Positions 21,676 to 33,481 of a DNA stretch of 64,000 bases are shown here, one piece after another. The notes under the pieces are model-generated. The model was not told the origin of the DNA. It worked only from the letters and a program-made list of their open reading frames with translations, and made no database searches. This DNA is from Agrocybe praecox (Eukaryota; Basidiomycota; Agaricomycetes; Agaricales; Agrocybaceae). Positions within the stretch are counted from its first letter, which is position 1. Each line of letters opens with the position of its first letter. The translations under genes were made by a program, and so were the position numbers. Location: positions 2,232,001-2,296,000 of the forward strand of contig OZ024846.1 of NCBI GenBank assembly GCA_964017145.1. The letters are read 5' to 3'.

Positions 21676-23384
21676 TCATAACACCAACGCCTGCACGACC
21701 CCAATCACAGACCCGCCCACCGAAGCGAGCCAATCCCACCAGAGGAGGACGAGTGCAGAGAGGATAGCGAGCAACACGAGCACCTCGCCCATCTTGGAGG
21801 GGAGGCCCCAGGAGCTCCGCCGGTAGGCGCAGTTGTTCGTCCAGTATTGGGTGAATATCGCGTGCTGTTGGGGTGGGTGGGTGAGTGAGTATTTATGGAT
21901 ATGGATGGATAGGTGCGAAGAAAAGGTGGGTTGATAGCTAAAAGAGACCTTGAAGGAAATAAAATAAAATAAAATAACACACACCCTCACACGCGCATTC
22001 ATGATCTCCTTCTTCTCCCTACTCCACCTCACTAGCGCATTCTCGTCCTTTTGCGCCGCGATGACATCGAGCTCCGCAAGGTAAGTCCGGATAGTGGGGA
22101 GGTGGTACAGGGGCTTTAGCTTGCTCCGATGGGCGTTGTTGTTGGTGTTGATATTATTCACATTATTATGCACATTCACGTTCGTCATCGAGCTAGGGAG
22201 ATCATGCGGCTGAGGGTTGAGCAATACCGCATATGGAAATACAGTCGCGAGTTTCTCGATGTATATGTCTGCCGGGATCCAGCGCCTCAAGTCCTCCTCT
22301 GGGATGAAACTGTATCATTCTGTTCAGTACCAAGAACTTGATGTTGTGGAGAGAGGGCGCAAGCAACTCAACTGTTTACGTATACAGCCATCGCAGTACC
22401 GCACGCGACATAACCATGAGACCTGTTCGATGTTTGGGGCGTAGCATGCCTGTTTGGAGAAAAGGGTAAGTATCAGCGACAGGAAACCCAGTGGGGCCAA
22501 GAAAAACAAAAAATGCGGGGAAATGAATGGGATAATTGAATGCCGAGTCGAATATCCGGAGATAGTTTCAAGGCCAAATAGTAATTAGGAACGCGAAAGC
22601 GACCATCAAGACCCGGTAGGCAGTGACGGGGCGGAGAACTGTCGCGGTGACTAGGATGCCGCGGGTCAAATGATAGGATCGTCTCGTTGGGTTAAAAAGC
22701 CACTTGGGGGGTATTAAAATAGAATTTAAAACAAAAACAAACGGAACACGGATCGGCATTGAATAGGGGCGTAACAAAACAAGTTGGGGGAGAGACTAGA
22801 TGATACATACCTGACACCAATTGTCAAAGACTAGGCTCACATATTGACGCTCGTGGATATCGGCCGGGCAGGGTGGAGGAGGATATAGACTGGTATTTAG
22901 TGATGCGCCCCAAACAGCGGTACGTGCGTGTGGCTGGAGGAGGATGGAGCGCAATGATCGGCAAGTTCGCGACAGGGTGAGCACATCCATTGGATGCAAG
23001 TGGCTGAATACCTAGCAATGCATGCAGGGACGCGTCAGTGAAGAATGCTGGGCGAACTGAAACATTCACATATACCTCATAGACGATATCTAACGGCATC
23101 TCCATAAACAAAGACAATTCCCCGTCCTTGGTCTGTACCTTGCATCGCGACGCTGGATTCACTTTGGGGCGGAGGCGCGCATTGCTGACGACTACGAGAA
23201 TGTCCTCTGAGGGTGGTGGTGGAGGGGGTGTGTTATGACGAAAGGAGACATGATCTGACTGCTGCTTGAATACAGTGTCGAAATCGGGTCTGTAGGCAGG
23301 GTAGTTGTAAGCAGCCATGGGGTGAGGAGAGAGAGAAGAAGAAGAAGGAAGATGGGGAGCTATTATATCTAAATGAGCCTTCAC
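21676..23384 (-). CDS. F-box protein with Cys-rich follow-on region and hydrophobic C terminus
   Basis: Probable substrate adaptor of an SCF ubiquitin ligase. Exon 1 (23384-23077, or from the ATG at 23318) has a Pro-rich N terminus and ends MPLDIVYE. Exon 2 (23011-22811) completes the F-box with VFSHLHPMDVLTLSRTCRSL and includes CPADIHERQYVSLVF. Exon 3 (22449-22380) has CYAPNIEQVSW and CRVRYCDGC. This F-box plus Cys/Trp arrangement is typical of large agaricomycete F-box families. Later exons (about 22290-22001 and 21865-21676) contain LYHLPTIRTYLAELD and end in a hydrophobic stretch (MGEVLVLLAILSALVLLWW), a possible membrane anchor that is unusual here. The junction from exon 3 to exon 4 could not be solved in frame with canonical sites, so a small intron variant or a frameshift is possible. 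Confidence 0.7.
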
Positions 23385-25371
23385 ATCTATAAATAGATCC
23401 TGCAGGGTTGGTGACTTGACCCCATCTCCGGGCCTTTTGGGCCAGCATCAAATGTTTCCCATAAACGGAACCCTCCAAGATTTCATCCCAGATCCAACGG
23501 GGAGATCTGCGTGTCTCTGCAATGCGACGGAATCGATGGTTTTCCAAGCGAGCCAACCCAACTCTCCTCAGCTCCCCGCCGCGGCTAACCGGACCAGTGG
23601 CGCATTTCATACACATCCCAACTCTCTCTCGCAAATTCGAAGCCGCCGCCCAGCACGAGCACCATTGCCTTTCATAATATTACCCACACACCGACGTCTC
23701 TCTTCGCTTCATGGACCCACCGGATATTGCACCGGAATGCACTATTTCATGGTACATGAGAGATATGTGATCCTTATCATCAAATCAGTATGAGAAGGTG
23801 TCTAATTTACCCGTCCATTCCATTTTTCTCATTCCAATCGCGTTCTCGCGTGAACGCTCGAACTTTAATGCGCGCACGCACGCATTATTCATAGTTGTGT
23901 CTATTTATATCCTATGCCAACTGGGCGGGCCACCGTTAGGAAAGGGGGCTCTCTCTCGCCACTGGGAACTTGTTCGTGGAGAGTACAAAGAAAGCTCACA
24001 GCGTCTACATATACTCCTTCGCCGTTGGTTTGGACACTACCCCGGCTTACCCGATCCAGGAGTGTTCTGTTACTTCTTCCTGTCAGCCTATAAATGTAAT
24101 TAGTATGATATCTATTCGCGCTTGGGGATAAGATATATTTCTAGACATGCCTATGTATGTGTATGTACACAAATATAACTCGATAAAGTATATCTTACCT
24201 TGCATGAGATAGCCTTTGATCAAATGCAACAAGTTCAAAGCCAAGTACGCTAACACTGGTACTCTGGTACTTAGTACTGCTTCTCAGAAGCTTCATGTAT
24301 CCGAGCGAGCGAAGTTCGAACCCAACCGACAGTGCCGATCCCGATGGATCCTCCCCTCCCGGCATCATCGTCCATATGCATGATCATCCCATCGTAGTCT
24401 ATTTCTCGAATCAAGTTTTAATTGAAGAAACACTCCTATATATCTATCTAGGAGTCATAATTACCACTTACCTCGGCTCGCCCTGGACCCCTCTCGAGAT
24501 CGATTTATATCGTGCGTGATATCATCATCATCATCGTGTTCTGTTCCAAGTCGAGCGAGTACTGATATGTATGGACATGCCCGCTTTGTCTGTGTCTGCT
24601 CTATTAGTAGTACAATTACATGCATTGCTTTTGGTTGCTCCTCTGAGCTCCTCGTCCGTCCGTCCGTTTGGCCTTTGTCGCAATGCAATGCATGCAATCA
24701 TCTGATAACCCTGTTATCCGCAAACTGAATTAATTATATGCACATTGGTACTTTAAATTCACTCCCTGTCGATTGGGGCCCTACGTTTCATACTATATAT
24801 AAGTAAAAGAAAATAAAAACAAAAATATAGATTACTTCCCATATTATCATTGTACATACAATTACATACATAGACATCATCTGTTCGAAAGAGCACGAGC
24901 GGTGTTGAGGACTTCTGATTTAGATTCAGAGTATTTTTACATTATCATTATGTATCTTTGGATACTTAGAGTAGCAGTACTACTAGTATGGCTATGTATG
25001 ACGCATCGTGCACATCCATCCATCTGGGATCCATCCATCCTTCCGAAGCCATGTTTTACGATGCGGACCACTCGGAGCTTGAGAGAGGAGAGGTACGTGT
25101 AACTTTAACTTGTTGTAAGTACTACTAGGTAGTCAACATGCATTGTGCCAGCAGGTCCATCGGGACTCCGGTAATAATTTCTAGAATTCTTTCCAACCAA
25201 CCAACTCGGAAATATGGGCGTACGTACATTCTTCACGTTCGTGCCATGTACTTTGGGTAAATATCCTACTCTACCTCGTTCCAGGTAGTCCAGAGCAAGA
25301 AACATAGAACCAATATCAAATCAAATCAGATTAACCCAGCGCTGCGCTCATCCCTCGTTCTCGTTCATCCC

Positions 25372-25500
25372 GTATCGTATCATATCATCATACCATACCA
25401 TACCACATCACATCACCGTACCATACCATACCATACCACGATATCATCATACCACATCATATCATAGTATCAAACATATCATATCATAATATCCCAACCA
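25372..25500. repeat. Degenerate ATACC / ATCAT microsatellite
   Basis: Runs of ccatacc and atcat units alternate over about 130 bases, with interruptions such as catcaccgtacc. It is low-complexity DNA of a kind expected to vary between strains. Confidence 0.75.
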
Positions 25501-26212
25501 TCCCAACAGTCCTCAAACCGACGCACATAATTGATAATTGATGATATCAACCCCACGATATATATGCAACCCCAGAGCTCAGCCAGCTTGGAGACGAGTA
25601 GTATTGTTGTGGTTGTTACATACATACTTAGAAGTTAGGGGTACCATACTTAGGGGTACCATGGTTAATTAAGTGATGACGCTGACTCTGAGTCTAAATC
25701 TGCTTTCAAAAAAGAACAAAAGAAACAACGCCGACGAGGTAGTAATGCGACTCGATATAACTCCTATATGCATATGGATATCAATATTAATTATCATGAT
25801 TAGGAGTTGTGTAAGTTCTTACTTCTCATACTACCGTTCGGCGCTCGCCACAGAAAGTTCGACTCGGCACGCTCGGAAACATCCCGAACCATCCCAGCAT
25901 GACACCAAAGGCTCACCCAATATGTACTCTATATGCATGCAAACTCTATAAATAACTCCCCGCCCCCAATCCCACAACCAATCTGGGATGACTCATTCGG
26001 CGCGTTTGCTCGCGCCGAGGCCCGAAGCTTGAGAGAGAATCTCAAGTCATTGACACGACCACGACAGTGGACGACACGACAAGGCCAACCGATAACTCTG
26101 ACAAGACCAAGCGACGCGACAACCATGAACGACTCAACACAACCTCGGTCATCGCTTCCCTCTCCCCCGCGATGGGATTATCAATCATCACCCAAATCAT
26201 CACCCACGGGAT

Positions 26213-26372
26213 GCACGCGCTCACCCAACTTTAATCTACGCGACGCACTGGACGCACGCAAAAAATCTAATCGACGTCAACGGTCAACGTCCTCCCACGC
26301 ATGCACGCGCTGGCTCAACTTTAATCTACGCGACTACGCGACGCACGTAAAAAACCTAATCGACGTCAACGT
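26213..26372. repeat. Tandem duplication, about 70-bp units
   Basis: Unit 1 (26213-26282) and unit 2 (26303-26372) both start gcacgcgct, share caactttaatctacgcgac, and end ctaatcgacgtcaacg. About 20 bases separate them, and a few substitutions and small indels distinguish them. Confidence 0.75.
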
Positions 26373-27918
26373 CCTTCTTTCTCGACCTTCTGTCCTTCCA
26401 AGCTCAGAGTACTGGACATGTGCGTGCGCTGTGAAATGAATGATTGAATGAAATTAATGCCGTTGACCCCTCATCTCATCTGCTCTGCTCTGCTCTGCTT
26501 GCATTGCGATCGATAGACGTCGACATCGACATCGACTAGCTGGTTGGCTAGCGGCTAGTGCTTACTTGACATGTATGTATGGTACGATTCGGAGGAAGCA
26601 CTGAGCACGCCGAGCTTTTGTCGTGCTCTGTATTACGGTATACGCGTGTGCCATACTATGTAGTACCACGTAGTACATAACTACCACAAGTCCCTTCGGT
26701 AGAACTTGCTTCGTATGTACTATACGCCAATCGATGGGAACGGATGCATTCAGAGTGAAGTGAATAAAATCATCCCAAAGCTTGGAGAGAGTCCGAGAAT
26801 CGGGAAATAAATTTCGATAAACAATAGACGTCGATAGGGGCTTGGGAGAAAATAGGAGAAAATGCCAAAATTAGCATCTTCCCAGTTAAGTTTAAGTTAC
26901 TAATTATAGACCCTCTCAACCGGATATTCAGCTGCCTCGGACTCAAATGGCCCGATTCCATGAATCCAATTTCACGAGGATGGATCATGGATGGATCGTG
27001 TTGGTAAATATTTACTTGAACGGAATCAAGCCGGACAGATAAAAATGGTAATGGCCACAAATAACTGCACCGCACGATTAAGTGCTAATAGAGAAAGTAG
27101 TGGAGGAGGAGGAGTATGACGCAGAAAGAGGCAAATATCAACGCGGAACTTGAAATCATATTACTGGTTAACGCCACCGTCCAGCTCGGACGCGCCTACA
27201 TACTACGTCACTGGCAGTGCGCCCAATCCCCAAGCGCATACCGCGCCCGGCGTATGTACATAGCACATACCATGACATAGAGTACACCGCACCTACCCAC
27301 ATACGTATGTCTACGTATGCATATGATGCCGATGCCCGATCACCCTCCTCACAATGAATGATGTAACCACAGATCTCCGAGTCGAGCTCGTCGGCGAAGG
27401 AGAAAGAGAAAACAAACAGCAGAAAGGGTCTATGCAACCTTAAGCCAAATGCGGTAGTTACTAGTAGCGAAACACGTCCGTCCGAAATGGAAATATTTTA
27501 AATGGCTTGATCAGGGGGCGCCACACATGCACGTTTCTGGATGTTTTGTTGATTCATTCCATTTACGGTATTTTATTGATATCATACATACCGCAGGGAC
27601 GACCCAAAAACTAAAGAGCCCTGGGCTTGCTTGAGCCAAATTGCCAAATAAATAAAATAAGCTCGCGACGGTAGAATGAAGGATCACGATATAGTGCGAG
27701 GTACTTCGCTGAAATTTAGTGTAAAAATGTAAAGTGGATAGTATGTACAAGCGTCGACGCTGACACTAGCGTAAGTATGTAGTTAAGTCCATGAGGTAGA
27801 ATACACTATAAAGAACAAATAAAATAGCTAAAACAGCATATCAGGAACAGAATGAAAAGCAAAGAGCAACTTTGAAACCAACGAATGTATCAGGATGAAC
27901 CAATCGAACCAAACCAAA

Positions 27919-30900
27919 TCACTCGTCCCATCCGTTCATCTCCCTCGCCCACTTCATCTTCCTCATTTCCTTCCTCTCATCATCCCCCATCGCCGCCCAC
28001 GCCTCCATGCCGCCCACATCATCAATCATCTCTTCCTCCCACTTCTCCTCCATCTCCAACTCCTTCTTGCTCTTTTTCCTCGGCGGAGGGGGCGGCGGTG
28101 GCGGGGGCGGCGTCCGTCTATTCGGATGCAAAGGCGCGATCTTCGAAAGCAAACTGCGTTGCGATTTGAGCATGGGGTTGTACGCTGTGGACGTCGGCGT
28201 GCGGAATAGCAGAGGTTTGATTTTGGTCGTCGATGCCGAGGATGAGGATGCCCCGGGATGAGGGGAGTGGAAGGGCGAGCCTGGGAGAGAGTTGACATGC
28301 CGTATAAGTTCGGACATCGGTCGGCTGCTCTTGCGGGGCGCGATGGTGTAATTGGCGTATAATGGCGTCGAGCTGCGGCGGTTTAAGCCACCAGCCCCTG
28401 TTACGGTTGCAGGTCTTGGAGCAGGAGTAGCGTAAACTGGGTTAGGTGTAGCATAAGTTGGTCTGGAAACGGCTGGTGTCATGTTTTCCTAGAGAGATTA
28501 TATTGGTATTTACGCAATAAATAATGAATGAATGTGCTCACCTTCGCAGAGACAGAGGTTTCTTCTGTAGTCGATTTCTTTGGCTGATTTTTGTCCTTCT
28601 CAATATCCTGGCCTTGATCACGGTCCTCGTCGCCATTGACCGTCGGTACAATCAACGATGATTTAGGACCCTTGGACTTAGACGAAGAAGGTTCCTTCTC
28701 CTTCCCCTTTCCTTTCGTTTTCTTCGCCGAGACGTCTTCTTCGAACGTGTAGGAATCAACCCCTCCAGTAGCGTCATATTCCTCTTCGTCAGATAAAATG
28801 ATTTGCTTCGCCTTTCCTTTACCCTTTGGTTTCTCTTTTGACTTGGAGGGCTTGTCGAGATTTTTGTCCTCATCCGACTTTCGCTTCTTCGACTTCGTTA
28901 CATGAATGACATCTGCATCGTTGTCAACATCTTTTCCTCCTCCTTTGCCCTTTTCTTCAAAATCTTCATCCTCATCGCCTGAGTCCATGATTGCTTTGCG
29001 CTTGACGCCACTGACGCGCCTCTTCGATGATGTATCAGGAGACGTAACTTTGGGAGATACAGGCATAGACGCAGGATCTGTATCGACAGGCTTCTGCGCC
29101 TCTGCAGGTTTAGGAACTGATTTTGATTTCTGAACTATCGGTGTTTCTGGAACACCAGAGCCAGTAGGAGGGGCACCAGAATAGTCAAAAGACAACTCGT
29201 CGTCAGACTCCTCGATAAACTCGCGGCTCTTGAAAACCTCCTTATCTTTGCCTTTGTCTTTATCTTTCTCCTTCTCCTTCGCTTTCCCCTTATCTTTCGG
29301 TTTTTCTTTCTTCTTGCTAGATGGAGGCTTGGAAGTAATGACGACTTCAACTTGGGGTCGTCCATGGGGTCCAGGGGTCGTAGCAGTACCCACATTCAGA
29401 GTGATATCGGCGTCGGCGGAAGCAATGGCACTTTGAGTTTTGTCCTTTCCTTTATCCTTCTTTTGCCTCTCCTTCTTCTCCTTCGGTTTTTTCTCCTTCG
29501 CCACTTTTGCTTTTGCCTTTCCTTTCTTCGCCCCACCATCACCAGCAGGGTCAAAGTCATCGTCTGCATCGTCTTCGTCGAGAATAATCGGAGGCGCTGC
29601 GTCGAAAGCATCATCGAATAAATCGTCATGGACAAGTTTAGTCTTCTTCTTTTTCGTCGTGGGGACGTTCGGCTTCTTAATCTTCAATGTGAGCTTCTCG
29701 CTGCTTGCAGGAACCATAGTAGGAGGAAGCATCGTTAGATCCACAACATCTCGTGGTAAAGAGTTGGCGGTAGTATTGGTTCTTTCATCAACGTTATCAT
29801 TGTTAATTGGAACTGAAGAAGACCCAGCAAAAAAAGTTGGAGGTGGAGGTAGCATTTCCTTTGAATGGCTCGACGGTATAAGTTGGTCTATTTCTTCTTC
29901 TTCCTGGTCTGGGTGGGGCACAATAGGCCTTTTTCTCTTCTTCAGATGAGAAGTAAACGAGCCGTGTTCGCTAAACAGGCTGTCCGGAGATGACGGGTCC
30001 TGCTTGTCACTTGTTGGGTAATTTTGAAGTGTCTCGATAGGTGGGATTCTCATTCCCCTACCAGTATATGCGGTGTGAATAGTTGATACTGAGGGAGCTG
30101 GGGGATCAGAAGGAGGTAGGTCGGTACCAAAGGGAAACACAGGTGGGGAGGTGGCAATTGGAATCTCGGGTCCATGTGCAGGCGTTAATGGAGGCAGGAT
30201 GGAGTTATTGGCCCGATCACCGACGTCCGGTGTCCTTGGGCGTTTTTTCTTGGGGCGTGGACGTGGACGCGGACACGGATTTGGGGCCTCTAAGGCGGAT
30301 TTCGAAGTAGCAGGATCTCCGATCTCTGGGGTAGGATAGTCTGACACTTTATCTTCTGAATTATCTTTTACGATCTCCTCTGTAGTTTTTTTGGCCTTCG
30401 GCTTAGGTTTCGGTCTAGGTCTCTCTTTCTCCTTCTCCTTGGGCTTTGGTTTTGACTTTGATGTCGAAGGTTTGAGGCTCAGTTCATCTTCGTCATCATC
30501 GGAAGTAAGCTCGATAACATCGTCCGGGTCATATAGAATTGGTTTCTTCTGCGTTCGCTGACGCATCTTTGCCCGGTCAGCAATGTTCGTGGAGAGCGCG
30601 CTTGAAATCTGGTCGAAAGCTACGGGAAAACCAGAGATAGAGGCAGAAATAGATTCGATAGATGTGTCAGCAGCTGGTTTCTTGCCTTTGGAGGTTCCAG
30701 GGACAGTCGTTGTAAACGCTGAGATAGCAGAGGGCGGAATTCCTTGTGCCTTTTGCTGTTGAGCAGTAGCATCTGTAAATGCAGATACTGAAGATGTTCT
30801 TTCGAGGGCAGCAGTGGAATTATTATCCGCTGCAGTTTGAAAGAAAACTGAACAATGAATTTTCAATGAAGGATTCTTCTCGATGGTTTGTAATAAGCGC

Positions 30901-31011
30901 ACTATCATATTCCTCTGTTTCCTCTCTGTTTCCTCCCTCTTCCTCGCTGTCTGCAATGACTTCATCGTCGTCGATGATTCTCGGGCTAGGAATAACTTCC
31001 TCGTCGTCCAT
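27919..31011 (-). CDS. Large Lys/Glu/Ser/Pro-rich disordered protein with conserved-looking C terminus
   Basis: Three exons fit exactly in phase: 31011-30903, 30847-28542 and 28488-27919, giving 994 residues. The start MDDEEVIPSPRIIDDDEVI was preferred over an upstream in-frame extension of exon 2 because it gives an acidic N terminus, a good donor (gtgcgc) and a clean join (EEYDIFFQTAADN). Exon 2 is dominated by charged low-complexity tracts (KPKPKEKEKERPRPKPKPK, EKEKDKDKGKDKE) and acidic patches (DDVIELTSDDDEDELS, DSGDEDEDFEEKGK), with many basic clusters that could be nuclear localisation signals. The C terminus has IAPLHPNRRTPPPPPPPPP, then a charged helix EKWEEEMIDDVGGMEAW and a Lys/Arg/Glu-rich end. 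A role in chromatin or RNA biology is a guess; no catalytic domain was recognised. Confidence 0.75.
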
Positions 31012-31522
31012 CGAAAATTAGAAACCTTGTGATAAGTAAAAAGCGGTTTGTGAGTTGTGGTATGTGGAAGAGCTGATGAAGACACGGAAATGACGAACAG
31101 GGCCTAACAGGAAAGGTACTGAACGCGATCAACGAAGTTGTGACTCATTGTGATTCGACGCGTACGTGACTCATAAACGTGATCGCGTATGCGGCTCGCC
31201 AATCAGAGTGAAGTTGTGACATCATATTCGCCCCTGAAATTTTGCATTTTGAAGAACGCGGACAGTACGTTCCACTGTCAGAAAAATTTAACCATCATAT
31301 GACATGGAACACAGATTTTCAGCTATTTCACTGATTAAGAAGTTCATAAAGTTATCTGATTCCCAGACTGCTCATTTTTGTTGGTTCATCCAGAACTTAA
31401 CATTTCTTACGCACACTGCGCCGGTGTAGCAAGTGATGCAGAAGTTATTTCTTTAGTACTGCCACAGAAACATGACACTCATGTTAAGACCTAATTAATA
31501 TTATACACAAATCAGAGAGTAT
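31012..31522. other. Intergenic, no gene recognised
   Basis: This short gap lies between the 5' end of the Lys-rich protein gene and the 3' end of the secreted-protein gene. It should contain the promoter of the former and the 3' UTR of the latter. No distinct motif was found. Confidence 0.4.
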
Positions 31523-32355
31523 TTAGTCGAGCTCGTCAGCCTCGAATTCACGACTGTTAAAAGTAAGATTAGTTCACAGGTCGCTCCAAACATAATATAA
31601 AGCAACTTACGACATCATCTCCTCAACATCATCACCGTCGACACTGCGGTGGTGGTGACGGAACAATTTCTTGAAGCCACCAGCCTTGGTGCAGGCAGGA
31701 CGAGCAGCGGTGGTGGTGACCTTAAGGGTAACTGTGCCGTGGTGGGTGACGGTTTGAAGGGAGATTTTACCAGCAATGGCCTTTAATTGAGTGGGGGCCG
31801 GGGTGATGGTCGAGTGCGACGCGGTGGTAGAAGTAGCATGAGAGGAAGTAGCAGAGGCGGAGTGGGAAGTAGTTGTAGGAACGATGAGACCGTACTTCTT
31901 CGCGATTTTAGCTTTGAACTCTGCGTCCTTCTTGGCTTTCTTAGCAGCCTTCTCGTCAGCAATCTTCTTCTTCTTAGCAGCTTCCTTGGCCTTCTTTGCG
32001 TCCTTCTCGTGTTGCTGATTTTCCTTTTTGTTACAGGTAGTGGGGAGAGGAGTGTGGGTGTGAGTGTGGGTCACGGTCGCGGTAGGGGTGTGGTGGTGGT
32101 GGTGAGCACGAGCGTCAAGCACCTCATCCTCGAAGTCACGAGCCTCGAAATCTTCGAAGTCGTAAAATTCGCGGGCGTCAATGTCATAATTGTCATAATC
32201 ACGCTCCATCAAATCAGCAGTCCTGAGAAAGAACATGTCAATCGCAGTGCAATGAATGGCGAGAGTATTACTCACTCAGCGTATGGCATGGCGAGAGTGG
32301 AAACAACATTGAAGGCAACGGCAGCGAAAACAACAGCGGAAACAGCGTGGACCAT
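31523..32355 (-). CDS. Small secreted charged protein, His/Lys/Thr-rich, unknown role
   Basis: Three exons (32355-32276, 32222-31611, 31553-31523) join in phase to 240 residues. Residues 1-23 (MVHAVSAVVFAAVAFNVVSTLA, cleavage after LAMPYA or nearby) form a good signal peptide. An acidic propeptide-like stretch follows with a repeated Arg-centred pattern: MERDY, DAREF, EARDF, LDARA. Next come a His/Thr-rich section (HHHHHTPTATVTHTHTHT), a Lys/Ala-rich helix (KKAKEAAKKKKIADEKAAKK), a Ser/Thr-rich linker with two Cys overall (TTCNK and PACTK), and an end SREFEADELD that repeats the motif. The recurring acidic-Arg-acidic motifs suggest protease processing, but that is inference. A canonical TATA box lies upstream. 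It is a candidate effector or wall protein. Confidence 0.75.
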
Positions 32356-32506
32356 TTTGATTAATGTGTAGGGGTGAGGGTGAAAGTGGTTAATTAGGTT
32401 GCGTGAAGTAAAAGTGAGAGAGGTTTCTTTGAGGCGACTAAGTGACCAGCACGAAGTGAATGCGATGAATGAGCACAGCTGGGGAATCTAGGTGAATTTC
32501 CTCTCG

Positions 32507-32514
32507 CTTTTATA
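32507..32514 (-). promoter_or_regulatory. TATA box (TATAAAAG) of the small secreted protein gene
   Basis: TATAAAAG on the - strand lies 152 bases before the ATG at 32355. The region between is a plausible 5' UTR. A canonical box in this compact genome suggests strong or regulated transcription. Confidence 0.6.
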
Positions 32515-33481
32515 GTCCATCGGACCATGGTTGATAGCGGGTAGAGAGGGAAAATCAGTAAAATTCAATTGATATCCAAGCGGTCGTCACGGTCAACCTT
32601 GTGCATCAAAGTGTCATGATGCGCTATGTTTGTTTGATTGTTAAATAAGTCGCACAACGCGCTAGATCCTTGCAGGGATGTCGCTCGCCTAAAAATACGT
32701 ATCACCCCTTTGAGATAGGGAAGGACCAAGGTCAGAGTTTCGTCTTATGTTTCGATCATTAAATTATCGTTCGATAATATCGATATCAGTGTGGCGAACG
32801 GCGAGTAGAGTTTATCGACGAATGGTTTTCATGTGGAGGAGGCTACCAAGCCTCAAGGACTGTAGAAACAGAAAAAAATCAACATACATAGTGGTATTGA
32901 CTTCGTGTGTGTGAATAAAATTGACAGCACGCCGCCCCATGATACATTCATCATCAATGAGTGATTCTGTTTGGGCTCAAAGGGCTGTGCTATCGAACGA
33001 GACGTTGTAGTTGTGAAAATTCGATAACGACCACGCAGGTCCAGAAAGCGAATAAGTTGTAAATGTACAGGGTATTTGATGTCCTGTACTATCAGTATCT
33101 AGCGTTCCCCTGTATCCATCCACAAGATTTTGACGTACACTAGAAGTACGGGGCCAGGTTTGTGTGTGAGGCTCCGTGTACGGGCGTCGCGCGACGGAAA
33201 AATCCTCAGCGTTAATACGAGCCCTATTCCATTCAAATATTCATCATCGGTGTCTCTCAGGGGAGAGGTGTTTTACACACGGATCGGAAAACGGGGGCAG
33301 AGTGGGCTTGCATCGGAACAAGCGTACTTAGATACGTGACGGTTACCTGATTTTTGTGCTGCCCCCAGGGTGTTACCGCGCGCATTCACGTTGATATAGC
33401 ACGGCGGCGACGTACAATGCGTGAAATTATTACTCGAGTCTCGAAACCATATTGCAGGTATTTAGGAATCGGAATAGTGGA
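32515..33481. other. Intergenic, no gene recognised
   Basis: This contains the distal promoter of the small secreted protein gene and the 3' flank of CYP51. Short + strand frames at 33130-33614 overlap the last CYP51 exon or lack coding character. Confidence 0.4.

Larger units (their letters stand above)
23385..27918. other. 4.5-kb gene-poor stretch with simple repeats
   Basis: No ORF has coding character. Contents seen are short palindromic GTAC/TATA-rich patches, a CAT microsatellite near 24521-24536, the ATACC/ATCAT microsatellite at 25372-25500, a twofold ggggtacca repeat near 25640-25660, the tandem duplication at 26213-26372 and a CTGCT run near 26480-26498. The length is unusual beside the compact neighbours and could hold non-coding transcripts or old repeat debris. 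Confidence 0.5.

Noticed and set aside
24300..24330. gttcgaaccc resembling a tRNA T-loop
   Set aside because: No T-stem, acceptor stem or anticodon arm could be built around it on either strand.
25372..25500. Possible short-repeat array like CRISPR
   Set aside because: The units are 5-7 bases with no spacers; it is a microsatellite in a eukaryotic genome.
29135..30339. Several + and - strand frames of 60-170 codons
   Set aside because: They are shadows of the Lys-rich coding exon 30847-28542 in other frames.
31012..31085. Upstream in-frame extension of the Lys-rich gene's large exon (start at 31085)
   Set aside because: The extension overlaps exon 1 in another frame and ignores a good GT-AG intron; the spliced model gives an acidic N terminus and exact phase.
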